A stretch of DNA of 64,000 nt, from the NCBI RefSeq assembly GCF_900496995.4, contig NC_044012.1, positions 26,735,606 through 26,799,605 of the forward strand, given 5' to 3'. The first letter of the stretch is position 1. Each line of letters begins with the position of its first letter. Position numbers and translations under genes: made by a program. The stretch comes from Aquila chrysaetos chrysaetos (Eukaryota; Chordata; Aves; Accipitriformes; Accipitridae). Positions 34,401 through 46,000 of the stretch are shown here, piece by piece. The notes beneath the pieces are model-generated. The model was not told the origin of the DNA and did no database searches. It saw only the letters and a list, made by a program, of their open reading frames with translations.

Positions 34401-37400
34401 ATATTTTATTAAGCTAGTCAATGTGTTCAGATCACAGTCAAGACACATGCCGTGAGAGCCCCCAAGCTCCTCCTCGTCCCAGCTGGGGTCCAACAGCCAT
34501 CCCATCGGTCCCCCAGTGAGAGCTATATAAGCACAAATCCACAGGCTGGGCTTTTTTGTGCTAGAAAAGGAGGACTGAGGGAGAGATGATTGTCCCTCGC
34601 CTCAAACCAAGCAACAGTCCTCTCCCTGCCAGCAGACAGAGACAGGATGAGTGACACAGGGATCCTGTGCCAACCCTCCTGCCCTTCTCCATTCTCGCAG
34701 CCACCCCGTTTTCCCCACCCTGTTTTCTGCCCCAGACAGACTGGCTAGCTCTGCTGGATGACAAGAAGGAAAAAAAAAATATATAATCTAAGATGCAAGC
34801 AAAGATCCAAGGCATTGCAGGTGGCATCGAGCTGAGCAAGGATGGGAGCAGAGGAAGAGTCGCTTGGCACAGCCCATGAAACCACTGAGCAGAAGTCCAA
34901 CAAGCACCAGAGTGACTGTGTCCACTGACAATGGCATGGGGACAGCCCCTGGCCCCTGCGCTGCCTCCATGGGAAACCCAGCGAGCTTCACCCACCACAA
35001 ACCTGTGCTCTCCCAGCTTGGGGTCACCCTATAAACTTCCAAGAGCTCAACATGGTGGTAACGAAAAGAAAATCAAAACCAAGAAACACACAAAAACACA
35101 TTAAAAACAATGCTTTCAGCCCACAAGATTGTTTTTCTTTTTGCTCTCCTTCCCAGCACAGTGGGCGTTACAGGACTAGCTTGGAGCTGGTCTTAGCAAG
35201 CCTTGAGTTGGTACAGAAATAGCACCATATGGATTAGCAGTGGACCAGAGCTAGCTTTCACAAAGCTCCATCACCGCATGACGCTAGCTTGGCGAGTCAG
35301 TTTGTGGCTCTCTCTCAGGCTGGCATGAATATGCTGTGGTGAGCTCTCGGGAAACCCCAGCCACAGCACTCGGGAGCCATGGGCAGAGCAGCATGCCAGG
35401 ATACATGGAGCCTCTCTACTGACCTTCCAAGTTTCCTTTAGCCCTGGAGAACTGCTTAGCATCAGCAAGCAACACAACAGGCCAGGGAAGTTGGCCTCCT
35501 GCTTTTGGCTTCTAGGTTGGGACTTGGAAGAGATGCACCAAATCCTGTGTTGGGCAAACTGGCACAGGCCCTTGGACATAGCAGATCTGTATCAATTTAT
35601 ACCCAGGGAGGGTATTCCAACTCATCGTGAGTGCTGGGATTGGGGCTAAGAAGTGTCTTCCTTTACCCCAATCCTGAAGATGTCAAGTTGAGCCTCCATT
35701 AGAAGCCAACACTTGCCAGAGGACACAGCTTGTCATCTTCCAAGGCCACTCTGCAGCTATGCTGTTCTGGAGCTTTTAAGTCTCCCACTTTTTCAGCTTT
35801 GTGTATCTCTGACTGGGGATGTGCATCCAAAAAAAAATTCATTAGGTCCTCAGCCATAGTTGCATGTTCTGAAGAGGAAGCAGGGTGGCACATGGATCTT
35901 TCAGGTGTCTTTTTTAAAAGGTTACTATCCCTCCCCACTCAGCCCAGAGGTACAGTGTACTGAAAGGTGCTACTGGGCAGTTAAGATTCCCCGTTGAAGG
36001 GCTAGGGTGTTTTCCTCCTCTCCAGGTGTGCAAAACCTCAGGGTAATATTAAAACAAGCCCTCAGGAGACCAGGGCAGTTACTAAGAGATGGCTATGAGG
36101 AAAGTAAGGCAACAGCTTTGCTGCCTTTTAGAAAGAAGCCCTCTGATTTCACCGTGTGGCCCCTAAGTAGGCTCACTGCAGCTCAGCAACATCTTGTTAC
36201 AGAAATGTCAAGTTTATTTACTTTCGTTCTTAAACTGACTTCTGTGTTCAGCCCAAACAAACCATCAGTCTGATTCAGGACATGGATGGACTGTGTTAGC
36301 CCATCTTCTGTACTGGACTGTGATCCCTTGCTCCCACCTCGTTCAATGACAGCACCAACCTTGTCTGCTGCCCTGACCCCATAGCACTTGACTCCCAGCT
36401 CTCATCCTGCACCACCAGCAGCCTGGGGAGCTGTATGAACCAAGACACTTGTGATCGGCATGACAGGCATTCCCTTTTGGTTGCTGCTTTATTTGCATTG
36501 CTCTTTTCTCCCCTCAAGATCTAGCTGTGGACAAGGGAATACCTGGCCCAGAGCAAAGCTGAGGAATGCCTCCAGCTCCTTGCTATTTTGATTTCAGCCA
36601 AGCAATACTCTTTTTTTTTTTTTTTTTTTTTTTACCAACCCCAAGCGCGCGCTTTGCACTATGGAGCCAGAAGGGAATGACAATTAGGCCTCTCAGGACT
36701 GCAAACACAACCAGGCTTCAGCTCAAGCAGACCTCCAGAAGAGAGTTGCAGACTGCAGACTCTTCTGATGTGCTTTGCAGCAAGGCAGATGGTTTTCTTA
36801 AGCAGCAGGGGAAGAAAAAAAAAAAAAAAAAAAAAAAAAAGCAAAGACCACCAGCTATCCATCCCACTGAGCCAGGCTTCCACCGAACAAGCAGTGTATC
36901 TCAATAACTGAGCAGCACTCTCCAAGTCAACTAAGGGGCAGAAGGGGAGCCGACTGCTCTCCACTTCACCACACTGCTCTGGCTCATACACCGAAGGACA
37001 AGTCCCACAGGGTGATTCTCTTTTCTTTTCCCACCCCATCAAACAAAAATAATGAGCTAGACAAACAAATGGCTTCAAATAAAAACACTGGTAGCACTGG
37101 AGGAAAGAGTGACTGACAAGCTTCACAGCCCATCTTAGATCTCTAAGAACACCCGAGATGAGCTAGAGTCTTTGACCTGCCGTTCTGCTTATGTTGTTTC
37201 CTTGGCTTAGCCTAGGAAAGCACCGCAAGTTTCAGGAGAAGCTGCAAAAGGAAAAACCTGTAGGGAAACCCTGCCACTCTACAGCCTCCACCTGCCTTTC
37301 AGACCACAAGGTATGGACCTTGTACGGCCAGCTCCAGCTGTAACTTAAAGCTTGGCATTTCTCTCTGCTGTGCTACAAGGCTGCATGCTGCAAAGGAACT

Positions 37401-38113
37401 GAAACTGGAATATAAATGAATCCTCTGGGACTTGTGCTGGTTTTTTTTGTTTTTACCTGAAAACAAGGAACATCCTGCCACTCCAGTACAATGCGTCATG
37501 CTAGGAAGTCTGCACAGATTGGAGTATGTTACTTGTCTTTCCATATTACACCCCTTTTGTAGCAGCTTCTGGCTGACCCATGTGAAAAAACGCGCAAACG
37601 TAGAAGACAGTGGTTTTAACTTGCATAGCTGCTGTTAGTTCATGTGGATGGAGACATCTGTTTCTTGAGTACATTGACACAGATGAATTACAAAGAGGCC
37701 GTTCAGGCTATCTCCCACCGCTCTGCTGTCGTGGGGGCAACCCGTTTCTTCCTTTCCCAGGATCAGCATGTGACAGGATGTCAGACACAGGTTGCTTGAG
37801 ATGCTGTCAGGGTGGAGGTCTGAAAGGTCCCTCACAGGTCACATGGGGAATTAGCTCTTCCAGCATCCGTCCAGGTAGCATCATCCTTTCTTTTTGGGAT
37901 GCTAAAAGCACTGAACGGTTTGTGAGCTCAGTCCTCCTGGGCAATGGCGGTCACTGCGCTGCCTTTGCCTGGAGGGATGTGAGGAGGGGGGTTACACTCA
38001 AGTTCTGCCACCCTCTCTAGCATGGCATAGCAGCAGCAGTATGTCAGAACAACCAGAAAAAGAGATAATGGCTTTGAGATCCTCCTTCCTCCTCCACACC
38101 TCACTGCAAGATT
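34401..38113. other. Distal SMG5 3' flank, no gene seen
   Basis: The minus strand has AATAAA hexamers near 34405 and 36490, so SMG5 transcripts could extend this far, but nothing shows that they do. The region has poly(T) and poly(A) runs at 36611-36840 and no coding exon that I recognise. Confidence 0.35.
36611..36840. repeat. Poly(T)23 and poly(A)26 facing each other 180 bp apart
   Basis: T run at 36611-36633 and A run at 36815-36840. Transcribed from either strand, they could pair into a stem with a loop of about 180 nt. No transposon sequence is evident between them, and the runs may have arisen separately. Confidence 0.75.
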
Positions 38114-38906
38114 TAGAAGGGGAAGGGAAAAAAAGAAAAAAAAAAAAAAAGGAGAAAAAAAAAAAGGAGAAAAAAAAAAGGAGAAAAAAAAAGGAGAAAA
38201 AAAAAGGAGAAAAAAAAAGGAGAAAAAAAAAAGGCATGAAAAAAAAGAGGATACAAACAAGGAGAAAAAAGGATGAAAAAAAAAGGAGAAAAAAAAAGGA
38301 GAAAAAAAAAGGAGAAAAAAAAAGGAGAAAAAAAAAGGAGAAAAAAAGGAGAAAAAAAAGAAAAAAGGAGAAAAAAAAAGAAAAAAAGGAGAAAAAAGGA
38401 GAAAAAAGGAGAAAAAAGGAGAAAAAAGGAGAAAAAAGGAGAAAAAAGGAGAAAAAAGGAGAAAAAAGGAGAAAAAAGGAGAAAAAAGGAGAAAAAAAGG
38501 AGAAAAAAAGAGAGAAAAAAAGGAGAAAAAAAAAGAGGAAAAAAAGGAAAAAAGAAGAAAAAAAAGGAGAAAAAAAAGAGAAAAAAAAGAGAGAAAAAAA
38601 AGGAGAAAAAAAGGAAAAAAAAAAGGAGAAAAAAAAGGAGAAAAAAAGGAGGGAAAAAAAGGAGAAAAAAGGAGAAAAAAAAGGAGAAAAAAGGAGAAAA
38701 AAAAGGAGAAAAAAAAGGAGAAAAAAAGGAGAAAAAAAGGAGAAAAAAAGGAGAAAAAAAGGAGAAAAAAAGGAGAAAAAAAGGAGAAAAAAAAGGAGAA
38801 AAAAAGGAGAAAAAAAAGGAGAAAAAAAAGGAGAAAAAAAGGAGAAAAAAAAGGAGAAAAAAAAGGAGAAAAAAAAGGAGAAAAAAAAGGAGAAAAAAAA
38901 AAGAGG
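38114..38906. repeat. Long purine repeat (GGAGAAAAAA)n
   Basis: About 790 bp of tandem 9-12-bp units, GGAG plus 5-8 A. From about 38275 to 38906 there is not a single pyrimidine on the plus strand. Such purine mirror repeats can form triplex (H-DNA). On the SMG5-sense strand it is T/C-rich. It opens 337- and 342-codon frames (Lys/Glu-rich on plus, Phe/Ser-rich on minus) that are low-complexity artefacts. Confidence 0.95.
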
Positions 38907-40036
38907 CATTGGGTCCTTCGGAGATGTCTGCTCCATCCCAGGGTCACAGCACTCAAGCCAAGTGGTTGAGCCTTATCAGCATTTAAATCCTACACAGCTC
39001 TTCTCTCTCTTCCAGCAACTCTGCTGGATTCCATTCCTTTTCTCCAAGGTCTAATGCTGGAAGCAAAGAAGTAGGAGGGACTGCGGAAGGAGGAACAGAG
39101 TCCTCTTCACCTCTCTCAAGCAGCCCAGCTAACCTCTTGTTGCTCATGAAGCATGCAGCTTGTAAGGAGAGCAAGGATGTGCACCAAGCCCATCAGGGCA
39201 CTTCAGACTGCTCTCTTCTTGCAGGCCAACATCCCTTTGCACTGAGCGCACTCCATGGGGGACAGGGAAAGGAAATAAATATGCTTGTTCAAAGAAAAAA
39301 AAAATTATATTAAGAGCTTTCCCCCCCTTTTAAATAGCATAATTGTTTCCTTTTCACTCTGACGTTGGAAGAGTATCCAGAACCCCAAAGGAACTCCACT
39401 TTTTCTTTTTTTTATTTCTATATTTTTTATATATATAAAAAACTAAGAATTAAAAGGGAAAAACCCTTGAAAAATAATTAATTCAAAGGAGGGGAATTAA
39501 AAAAAAAAAAAAAAAAAAAGAATAATATCTGCTTTCCTGTCACCAGATTGCCAAACAAGAGCTAAACACTCTTTGGATCTTCTTTCCCAAGCTAGGAGGG
39601 CCCCATTTCTGCTGCGCTGGTTTGGTTTCTTTTAAGTAAAGTCCACGCTTTAGAAGCTGCCTGCCCATTTCAGATGACCAAGCAAGCTTTGGGGAGGAAT
39701 GAGGGGGGAATGAATGACTGCCCGTCTCTCGCCCATCTCTGCCGACTGGGAGAAGGGCAGAGCTCTGCCTCGGCCATGCCGAGGTGCCTCTCTCTTCTCA
39801 GAGCAGTTGGCGCCGTCGGAGATGTACAGCCGTCTGGTTGGGATACAGGTGGAGGGTGTCTGTGTGCGTGCCCAAATTGGATTTTTTTTTTTTTTTTTGG
39901 TAGATATTTTTGTTATTGTTGCTGCTGCTGCTTCTTCGTGTCTAAGTGTCACCCGGATTTTTGTTTCCTTTGTTCAGACGCTGCACGTTCCAAGAGGGAG
40001 AGAGAAAGGTACACCAACCCGATGCCTTTCTGAACA
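38907..40036 (-). other. SMG5 proximal 3' UTR
   Basis: Directly downstream of the SMG5 stop. On the minus strand an AATAAA at 39416-39411 lies about 620 bp after the stop, in an AT-rich patch, and is the nearest good poly(A) signal. An A run (39499-39519) and a T run near 39882-39899 also occur. Confidence 0.5.
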
Positions 40037-43000
40037 TCAGCCCATCTCTTTCCACTGCTTGTAGAACTCCAGAACATTTTTTATTTCTACACTGGCATTG
40101 GTGGCTGCCTGGATGGCAGACTGCAAGCAAGCAGAGACAAAACAGGTTATTTTTTTCTTGCCCTGTCAAGAAGACTGCCCTTCACAACTTGGAGATTCTC
40201 AGACAGAGTCTGTCATAGCTAAAAGGCCCAATTCTCCTTCATGCTAAAGTTGCTCTGGCATGAGAGGCTTGCACAGACATGGAAATTACTTCTCCCACCT
40301 CCCCCAGCATACTTTGCACCACAAAAGCATGACAAATCAAGGGGCCTTCAAGGAAGCAGGAATCACGACTTATAAACTACATTTGGGAAATCCAGGATAG
40401 TTATTACCCAAGGCAGAAAAAAAAAAACCCCAAAAACAAAACCAAAAAAACCTCTTGCCAATCAACCAGATTTTAATCTTGCTAGGAAGCAGAAAGGCTC
40501 AGTTCAGCCAAAGAGCTACTGACCTGCATGGGCGCTGAGAATGTGCTTGGGTCCTCCAGCTGAAAGCCCGTGATGATGGTGACCATTCCTGTGGTGTCAT
40601 CCTCTCCACTTCCTTGGGACACTGTCAGTTGTTTGCAGCTGTCCAGTATTTTATAGAGATTCCTGTCAGACAGATGCAACAAAAAAGAAACAGAGGGCAA
40701 AGTCAGAGGAAAGGCCACTTGTTTGTGCAAACAGTTTCATATATGCTCAGGAGGACATGTGGAAAGCAGGACTGTTTCTCTGTTGCCTGTTGAGGGCTTT
40801 TCCGAGACCCTGCTTAGCACCAAGTGTTTGGTGCTATGCAAGATGCACAGATGGATGCCCTAACACTCTCTCTAGGGAATCTTCTAATTACTCATATTGG
40901 AGCACCAAATCAAGCAAGCTGCATGATGGGTCGCAGTGCTAACACCTCTCCCCAAAGCCAGCTGCCTGCTGGGAATCGGGCTCGGACATCTCCAGATGCT
41001 ATAATCTCACCAGGCATCTAAATCTTGTCTCTTCAGTTTATGTCTCTCAAAGCTTTTCCCAACATCCTTCTGGCAACGAATGTACCTAAGGAAAGATCAG
41101 AGTTACTGAGCTCACACGGAGACCATCACACAGACTGAAGTTAATGCTCTACAGCAGGTCCACCAGTTGCTGCAGGACCCTTTCACAATGCTGGCTTTTA
41201 TCAACCAAAATAACACCCAAAGGCCTGCCCAAGGAATCCCCTGTGAAATCCCTTAGATCACTTTCCCTGTCTCATCACCATCGCTGTGTGCAGGTCACAA
41301 CAACACAAGCATTTCAAAGCCCACCAGCCCTGATACAGGCCTTGAAGATGCAGTTTGTCTTCACAGAAGCACAGCTGTTTGTCCTTCTACAGCTAACCTG
41401 GGCCATAATGCAGTACAGCTCTTCCAGCACTCCTAGTGCATCAGTAAAAGGTACTGCTCAGTTTTATACACTGATAAAGAAATGCAACTCCCTCCCTTCC
41501 TCAGAAGCAGCTGCATTTCACGGCTGAGCAGCAACTACAAGCACATCTGGAGAACCAGCTGCCAAATCTGTTACTTCACCACCTTCCCTCTCGCCAAGTG
41601 CATTCCTGAGGCCTGGCTTTCCCTTGGCCCACTCACTCTGCTCCAAGGGATGCACAGCCTTTTCCCACCATTGACATTTTCTCCCACCCCAAAATACACC
41701 CATTCCAAAAGCAAGGGCAAATTGCATCACTCTCCTACTCTCACCTGTTTCCCTTTTTAAATTCTGCCTCCAGATACCGGATGCTGTCCCGAGCACCTGC
41801 GTTCTCCTTTTTCAGGAAGTCTAAGCCATCGATCACTAACAGGAAAAAAAAAAGAAAAAACATCTGGCTTACAGCTATACTTCTGCAAACTAATCCAGAT
41901 GTGTCAAGAATTCCTCATCCCACTGAACTGTCTCTGATGCATGGCAGCAGTGGCTGCCACAAGAGGCAGAAGAAGTGGAGGGTGATCAGGGCCTCTCTCC
42001 TTCCAGCTATTCTTCGATAACTTTGTTAGATTCCAAGCATGGGCCACACATAAAACAGGCCCCAAAAGCGACATGTGGAAATGGTGTTTCAGCTGCTCCA
42101 GCTGAAGTAAAGGACAACAGCAGCAGGAGAGAAAGCCGCCACCTTGGCCCACAGGGCCTCCTAGCAAGGAGGGAAGGCAGGCTCAGTTATTTGACATGGA
42201 GTCCCCATACCTGTTCGAGGGATGATGATTATGAACCTCCCGCTGGTGGCCAGCTGCTTGACAACAGCCAGGTGCTGGCAGAGAGCCTGGGTGTCCGGGA
42301 CAAGATAAGGAGACATGGCTGACTGTGCTTTGGGCTGCTGGAGACTTCCCTCCAGCTGAGAAACCTCCAGCTGAAAACACACACATGCAGAGACACTTGC
42401 TTCACATTTATGCTGAAACAAACAATCAAACAGGGCAAGACTCACCCTGCAAAGCTCCACCAAGCCCTTCTAACCTCCCAGCTCATGGAGGAGAGGACAT
42501 GGTTTAGTTTAGTGGCCATGGCGGTGTTAGGTTGACAGTTGGACTCGATCTTAAAGGCCTTTTCCAACCTAAACAATTCTATGATTCTATGGATGCAGTC
42601 GGTAGGTCAGAGGGAGGTGATTGTCCCACTCTGCGCTGGACTGGTGCGGCCCCACCTCGAGTACTGTGTGCAGTTTTGGGCACCTCAATACAAGAAGGAC
42701 ATCAAACCATTAGAGTGTGTCCAGAGGAGGGTGACCAAGACGGTGAAAGGTCTAGAGGGCAACACTTATGAGGAGTGGCTGAGGTCACCTGGCTTGTTCA
42801 ACTTGGAGAAGAGAAGCCTGAGGGGTGACCTAATTGCTGAGGGGTGACTTCATCACAGTCTACAAGTGCCTCAAGGGGGGCAGCAGAGGGAGAGGTGCTG
42901 ATCTCTTCTCTCTGGTGACCAGTGATAGGACACAAGGAAACAGAATGAAGCTGCATCAGGGGAAGTGCAGACTGACATTAGGAAACAGTTCTTCACTGAG

Positions 43001-46000
43001 AAGTGGGTCAGTCACTGGAACAGGTTCCCCAGGGAAGTGGTCACGGCACCAAGCCTGTCAAGGAGTGTCTGGACAATGCTCTTAGGCATATGGTTTAGTT
43101 TTAGATAGCCCTGCGAGGAGCAGGGAGTTGGACTTGATGATCCCTATGGGTCCTTTCCAACTTGAGATATTCTATGATTCTGTCTTTGCAGAACGGACTT
43201 ACTGCCTCTGTGTGGGATGGGAGCAGAGAGCTCCCCCTTCCTTTCCTAGTTTCAGACATTTCAGCCACTACTCTGCCAGTTTTCAGGCTGGAACCAGCAT
43301 CTCCTACCTGCAGTCGAAGCTGAGCCATATCTCTCATTAGCCTGTTCCGACGAGCTTCCTCTGCAGCCTAGTTACAAAAACAAACTTCCATATCAGTTAG
43401 CAGGAAAGACACACGCTGACACTAGCACATGCTTCCAGAAACAGGGTGAAAAGGGGATACCTGAGTAGCTTTAAGGAGCAAAACTTTCACCTCCCACCAA
43501 AGATCTGTGATTATAGTTACAACCTAATAGTAACCTACAGGAAATTCTGCAAAGTACAGAGAATTAGTCCACCTCTGCCAACTCACCATGTGAAACTGGG
43601 CTTGGGCCTGGTGCAGCAAGTTGTCTTGCTCTGACTGTGCTATGCTGATGAAGATCCCAAGCTCTGAGTTGAACTGCAGGATGCTGCCTTGCAAGTGGGT
43701 AATGAAGTGGCCAAAGCTCCGAATGCAGCAAATCCGAACAACAGACTGCAAAGAAGCAGACAGACAATCACCAGCCATGTCTCCCCATGGGAGTCATAGC
43801 CTGAGTCAGTTCTGACCCTGCAGCTAGCTCATGCTTTTGGAAAAGGCAGGAATTGCTATTAAAAAAGATCCAAAGGAAACATTTCTGATGGAAATGTGCT
43901 TCTGAAGACAAAGACTGCAGGAGACGGCTGCAGGAAAGCCTACATTTGGCCAGAAGGCTTTGAAGTGCTTGCAGTCCGGGGTTCCCCAACTCAAGAAAAC
44001 CTCAGAAAACATCAACAGGCTCTCCCCCATAAATCTCTGCTCAAGCCCTCAGTGCTGGGAAAAGGAATCAAATAAAACAACAATCTATATCTGATTTTGG
44101 GGCAGGCACTACTCTCGGCTGGGCTGCTGAGCAAAGACAGCAAAAGGTGAGCTCACATGGGATGTGAGATTGCTGCACTTTGCTCCAGCTGTCCCAGCAA
44201 CTTGAGATGACATTCAAGACCTCAGCCGGCTGGACTGTGATTTAACAAACATGGGTCCCACGTCACGCATCAGAGCAGTGCCCTCAAATTGAGGCAGAAG
44301 ATGTTTATGTATTCCCCACTCCAAATGAAGTGGGTTGGCCTAGCAAGGCAAGACAGGAGAACAATTGCCTTTTTCTGCACACCTCCACTACCCAGAAATG
44401 ATCACCTTGGCCCTCTCTGCTTAGGAAAACAGACAGAAGTGCTCTACAAGGGCAGAGAGTGCCACATGAAGTGAGATTTCAGAGACTTTTGCATTTACTA
44501 GAGAAGGATCACAGGAAGTATCCTGCAGCTCCAACCAAATTCCCTTCATTCAAGGTAGGGCAAAGATAACAACTCTTCTGCCCAGCCAGGGAGGTCAGGA
44601 GACTTCATGCAGCAAAGCTGTCAACATGTGACACTGCTTCCTTTCATGATGACTCTGACAGGGAAGGGAAGGCAAGGCAATTTTTTGAACACTGATTTTT
44701 GGATAGACAGATGACTGCAGCAACCACCAATAACATGAACCCACCTCAGACTCAAAAGTTTGGGGTCTTTTTTGGCAAGAAAGAACTAGATGATCATCTG
44801 CACAGCTAAGACAGGCTGCATCTCCAGAAAGGGAAATGCAGCTTGTGCCAAGATTCAGGATCTACCCTGACTCACCTCCTCAACTGCTGAGAAAATGGGC
44901 CGGTCCTGCTCAAAGTTAAACCTCTTGTGTGCATTTTTCAGAGGGGGAAGATTTCGCAAGGCCACATCTTCTGGTAGCAGCAAGTTGGCTTTCAGGTCTG
45001 GGAGCTCAGCACCACTCAGAATGTCCTTGACTTCATTACATAGGGCCAGCCCTGGAGAGGATGGAGGGGAAGCACAGCAATATATGGTGACTTATGTGGG
45101 GACAAAGAAGAAAGCTGCTTTAAGGCACACAATCTGTAATGATCAAGGGCAGAGGTTTTACATTACACATGTACTGTGAGCATGTGTTGAAGGAGGAACA
45201 AAAAGGCCACCCATAATATAGAGAGTAACTGTCCCAAACAACCTCCTCGGGGCACCATTTCAGAAAACCTGTAGTTAGCTAAAGGTTAGCTTTCCCATTT
45301 GTTCCAACAGACAAGCATCCCTGTTTGAACTATGCTTCTCATGAACCACGGGGATCTTTAGGCTGAGGTACAGGGCACATCACAAGCATTTGGAGCTTCA
45401 AAACTAGTTTCCATGACTGCCATGACAAAATCATACCCTTACTTTCGGTCTTGACAGTTAATTCCAATCAGGTTGGCCACACACAGACTTCACATACACA
45501 GGTGTGAGTGTTGCAGTATATTCTCAGCCATATATAATGTATTAATAGAACTAAAGTCTACAGGACAGTATTTAGCTGGAATGGTGTTTAAACACACAAC
45601 ACATGCACAATGTCGCTTCCCATTGTGCTCATACACAAACTGCTACTGGCAAATGTCTCAGCCTGGGATCTATCATACACCATAGAAATCACTGATGACT
45701 AGGCTTGCTGAAACATTACATTGCCACTTCGTTCTCCAGTACCTGATTCCTGCAGGTCTGCAGCAGAAGGCAGAAGGTTCAGGAGCACAGACAGCCTGTT
45801 CCACAGGCTCTGAGAGCTCTGCAGGAACAAAACACAAAAGGCCACAGAAAATGTCAAGTCATGTGTACGTAATAACCAGGCCGCTTGGGTTTTCCAGCAT
45901 CTTTCACAGACCTCAGAAGAGTAAACTTCAAAACACTTCTTAGGTCAAGATTACCTTAATTCAGCTGGCTGGGTATTTAACATCATCTTCTATCTAGGAC

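Noticed and set aside
34515-34530. TATATAA on the plus strand as a promoter
   Set aside because: No exon, CpG cluster or gene follows it.
38041-39054. 337-codon Lys/Glu-rich frame, with a 342-codon Phe/Ser-rich frame opposite
   Set aside because: Both are direct translations of the (GGAGAAAAAA)n repeat. Low complexity, no domain, open only because of the unit.
42591-43181. CR1 frames as host exons of SMG5
   Set aside because: They are on the opposite strand and match CR1. The neighbouring SMG5 exons join in phase without them.
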